NCBI GenBank assembly: GCA_018896025.1
Contig: JAHIND010000006.1
Span: forward strand, 153,824-217,823
Length of the DNA stretch: 64,000 bases
Direction of reading: 5' to 3'
DNA from: Pseudomonadota bacterium
Lineage (GTDB): Bacteria > Desulfobacterota > Desulfarculia > Desulfarculales > Desulfarculaceae
Below, in pieces: positions 61,994-64,000 of this stretch (position 1 is the first letter of the stretch; each line of letters starts with the position of its first letter). The position numbers and the translations under genes are program-made. Under the pieces are notes generated by a model. It was not told where the DNA came from. It did not search any database and was given only the letters and a program-made list of their open reading frames with translations.

Positions 61994-63236
61994 TTGTCAT
62001 CCAGCCTTGCTGGGACCAATGCACAAACAACGCCGGATCGCGGCGGGCCACCCCTTTGAGCCAACTGTGTGCCCGGGTTGTCCTCCGCCTCAGACGTTTG
62101 AATTTGCGCATGGCCCATTTTACAAGGGCAGCGTTGATATGGTTGAGGACCGGATGAAGCGCAGACCTGCAAAAGCTGCCGTAATAATTGATCCAGCCGG
62201 ATATGACCGGGTTTAGGCGACGGGCTATCTGCCACAGATCAAGGTGAGACTTTGACGTCAGTCCCCAGACCCGCCGAATGGTCTGCCTCAAACGCTTGGT
62301 AGCCTTTGGGCTGATGGCCGGGCTGAAGCTGACAAAAAACTCGCCTTTACGGTTTCTAGCTGATCGCGGTCTGAAGGTGAAGCCCAAAAAGTCGAAACTG
62401 TAAGGTTTCCATTCACCTTGGCGTCTGGAGTCCTTACAGTAGACGATCTTGGTCTTGTCTGGATGCAGCTCAAGCCGGCAAAGCCTCAGCCGCCGCTCGA
62501 TCTTGGCCTTGATCCACTGGGCCTGTTTCAAAGACCGGCAGTGGACCACTATATCGTCTGCATACCTTTCGAAATGGATGCAGGGGAATTCCTCCTTCAT
62601 CCATTTATCAAAGGCCAGATGCAGAAAGAGATTGGCCAAGAGTGGGCTGATCACGCCCCCTTGCGGAGTGCCGCGGTCTCTGGGTTGGCGTAAGCCGTCC
62701 TTGAACTGCACATCCACCTTAAGCCAGCGCTCGATGTAAAGCAGGGCCCATCTACAACCGGTAAACCGCCGCACGGCCCGCATAACCAAGCCATGGTCAA
62801 GGCAGTCAAAGAACTGCTTGATGTCCAGATCCAGCACCCAGTTGTCCCGCCAGCAGCGCTGTCGTGCGCTGGCCACGGCATCCAGGGCTGAGCGGCCTGG
62901 CCGGTAGCCATAAGAGTCCTCATGGAAATGCGGCTCCACCAAAGGCTCCAGATGCCTCTTGGCCACGGCTTGTGCGATCCGGTCTGTAATGGTCGGTATG
63001 CCCAGAGCCCTTACTCCGCCGCCGGCCTTGGGGATTTCCACCCTAAGCACCGGGGAGGGAAAGTAGCTTCCCGAGCACATGCGGTTCCAGATCTTATACA
63101 GATTATCTTTAAGGTCCTCTTCAAAATCCTCCATGCTCTGGCCGTCCACGCCGGGGCCTCCGCCGCTACGCTTGACGTCCAGGTATGAGTCCCACACCAT
63201 CCGCTTTGCAATATCAAAAGGCTTTGCCGTACTCAC
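61983..63236 (-). CDS. ltrA: Group II intron reverse transcriptase/maturase
   Basis: A 417-residue RT-maturase. RT motifs include [53 protein letters not shown] and the catalytic YADDIVVH. The GIIM/X domain follows ([27 protein letters not shown]). No C-terminal endonuclease domain is seen. The start is the GTG at 63236 behind GGGGAGGAATCC. It appears full length, and its stop codon falls in domain V. Confidence 0.92.
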   Translation of the reverse strand: MSTAKPFDIAKRMVWDSYLDVKRSGGGPGVDGQSMEDFEEDLKDNLYKIWNRMCSGSYFPSPVLRVEIPKAGGGVRALGIPTITDRIAQAVAKRHLEPLVEPHFHEDSYGYRPGRSALDAVASARQRCWRDNWVLDLDIKQFFDCLDHGLVMRAVRRFTGCRWALLYIERWLKVDVQFKDGLRQPRDRGTPQGGVISPLLANLFLHLAFDKWMKEEFPCIHFERYADDIVVHCRSLKQAQWIKAKIERRLRLCRLELHPDKTKIVYCKDSRRQGEWKPYSFDFLGFTFRPRSARNRKGEFFVSFSPAISPKATKRLRQTIRRVWGLTSKSHLDLWQIARRLNPVISGWINYYGSFCRSALHPVLNHINAALVKWAMRKFKRLRRRTTRAHSWLKGVARRDPALFVHWSQQGWMTRAV

Positions 63237-63773
63237 GGATTCCTCCCCACGCGGGTTGATCCGCAAGGCCGGCCGGATGACGCAGCCCCTTTGCTCACCA
63301 CCCTTTCGGGCGCTTCATCGCTACTACGGGCTGCTCCGCCCCTGTGCCCCGCATCGGTACTCTTAGGCTCGCGGGGGCTGCCCGCTTGCCATTCTCCCTT
63401 AGCATCGGGGCGACAGGTTCCCACGTTCCACACGAGAGCCTGAGATGGGATCACGCCGCCTCTACACCGGACACCGCTCAGGCCGTAAGCAGGTAACGCC
63501 TGAACTGATCCCGGGCCAACAACGCCGCCCGGTTTTGGTGTCGAATGAATTGCTTTACGACGCGTCATCAGCGGTTCACTTTCGTTCGTCTTCCCATCCC
63601 GCACCTGACGCCTATATGGCGCCTTTTCGCCGACGCTAACCACCATGACTCTTAATCACAGCAGCTCGGCGGGGTTTGGAACCAGGTCCTGCAACCAGAT
63701 TCCGAGAGGCCATACTCTCATCTCTCATGCAGCACCGCTGCACTTTATGGAAAAGTGCGCGTTCGTGGCGCAC

Positions 63774-64000
63774 CATTATCCCAGCAATCGCCCTTGCGCT
63801 CATGCTGCAGATCATGCCGTGGGAGCGTAGCGCCCGCTGATAGTCCCCGCAGGCATACCGGCTGCCCCGGTCCGTGTGATGAATAAGGCCCAGTCCTGGA
63901 TGGCGGCGGCCCACCGCCATCTCCAAGGCCTCCAGCACCAGCTTTTTGGTCATGCGGCTGGCCATGGACCAGCCCACGATGATCTTGGAGTGTAGGTCCA
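63774..64000 (-). pseudogene. IS3 orfB, 5' exon (partial, frameshifted near the intron)
   Basis: Reads DLHSKIIVGWSMASRMTKKL, then LIHHTDRGSRYACGDYQRAL and RSHGMICSM, an IS3 orfB core with the second Asp in HTDRGS. After CSM the frame slips by one base before RKGDCWDN at the intron edge: one nucleotide appears lost. The gene starts beyond the right edge of the window. Confidence 0.82.

Larger units (their letters stand above)
61920..63773 (-). mobile_element. Complete group II intron inside IS3 orfB (1854 nt)
   Basis: The 5' end is GTGCG (minus 63773), matching the GUGYG consensus, and the 3' end is ...GAC (ending 61920), matching AY. Splicing restores the IS3 frame across the junction. Domain V is at 61959-61993 and domain VI at about 61923-61958 with the usual CTACTCGAC tail. 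The RT/maturase gene lies inside. Upstream RNA (63237-63773) would form domains I-IV. Confidence 0.88.
61702..64000 (-). mobile_element. IS3-family element with a group II intron inside its transposase (left end outside window)
   Basis: The outer end TGATCTTCCCCCGATTTAGT (61702-61721, continuing to 61727) is IS3-like, and it interrupts istA. The orfB reading is split by the intron at 61919/61920 and 63773/63774. The element continues past the right edge of the window. Confidence 0.82.

Noticed and set aside
55336..64000. A tRNA-derived att duplication marking the far end of an island
   Set aside because: I looked for a second copy of the tRNA-Asn 3' end to the right and saw none before the window ends.

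Overview
The window is GC-rich, gene-dense DNA from an anaerobic, probably sulfate-respiring Desulfobacterota (former Deltaproteobacteria). A Desulfarculales-like host is my inference; no rRNA or other taxonomic marker is present. The main evidence is a Qrc-type periplasmic cytochrome c:menaquinone reductase operon (about 20.8-26.1 kb), futalosine-route menaquinone genes (15.6-19.1 kb), an FmdE-family protein, an old-yellow-enzyme/TMADH-like reductase, many two-component proteins and several sigma-54 activators.

Layout. 0-12.6 kb is regulatory and stress: a ZraS/ZraR-like kinase and sigma-54 activator, a PAS/HD-GYP/receiver protein, an endonuclease Q-UvrD-type helicase fusion, a second sigma-54 activator, a CMD-fold protein, a LonB-like protease and a stand-alone receiver. 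12.6-13.4 kb is a short control region with divergent sigma-54 promoters and a small Cys protein. 13.4-19.1 kb holds aconitase, mqnE, mqnC and an amidohydrolase that may be the aminofutalosine deaminase. 19.4-20.8 kb has lepB and a HAD phosphatase. 20.8-26.1 kb is qrcABCD plus a 53-residue membrane protein gene. 26.3-35.6 kb is housekeeping and accessory: Nudix, UDP-glucuronate decarboxylase, cupin, a SUOX-fold protein, a chagasin-like inhibitor, a globin-like sensor kinase, a LysR/FlK-thioesterase pair, a ThrRS-editing-domain protein and pyruvate kinase. 35.7-55.2 kb has a hybrid membrane kinase, ftsH, a SlyD-methyltransferase fusion, yceI, a four-gene kinase/phosphoesterase/GT9/oxidoreductase operon, degQ-fmdE-HD, surE, a small zinc ribbon, a Cys-cluster protein, an iron-sulfur flavoprotein and a sodium:solute symporter.

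From 55.3 kb a tRNA-Asn gene marks the edge of a mobile, lower-GC region. It contains an IS256 remnant, a probable selenoprotein gene with an in-frame UGA (GrdB/PrdB family), an IS110 element with a possible bridge-RNA leader, an ISL3 remnant, an AT-rich cytidylate-kinase-like gene, and a nested stack: an IS21 whose istA is cut by an IS3 element, whose transposase is in turn split by a complete group II intron.

Strongest points for follow-up: the UGA-containing gene at 55871-57097; the EndoQ-helicase fusion that lacks a 2B subdomain and ends in a beta-clamp-like motif; the sigma-54 control region at 12.6-13.0 kb; the small gene after qrcD; and the IS21/IS3/group II intron nest with base-level boundaries.
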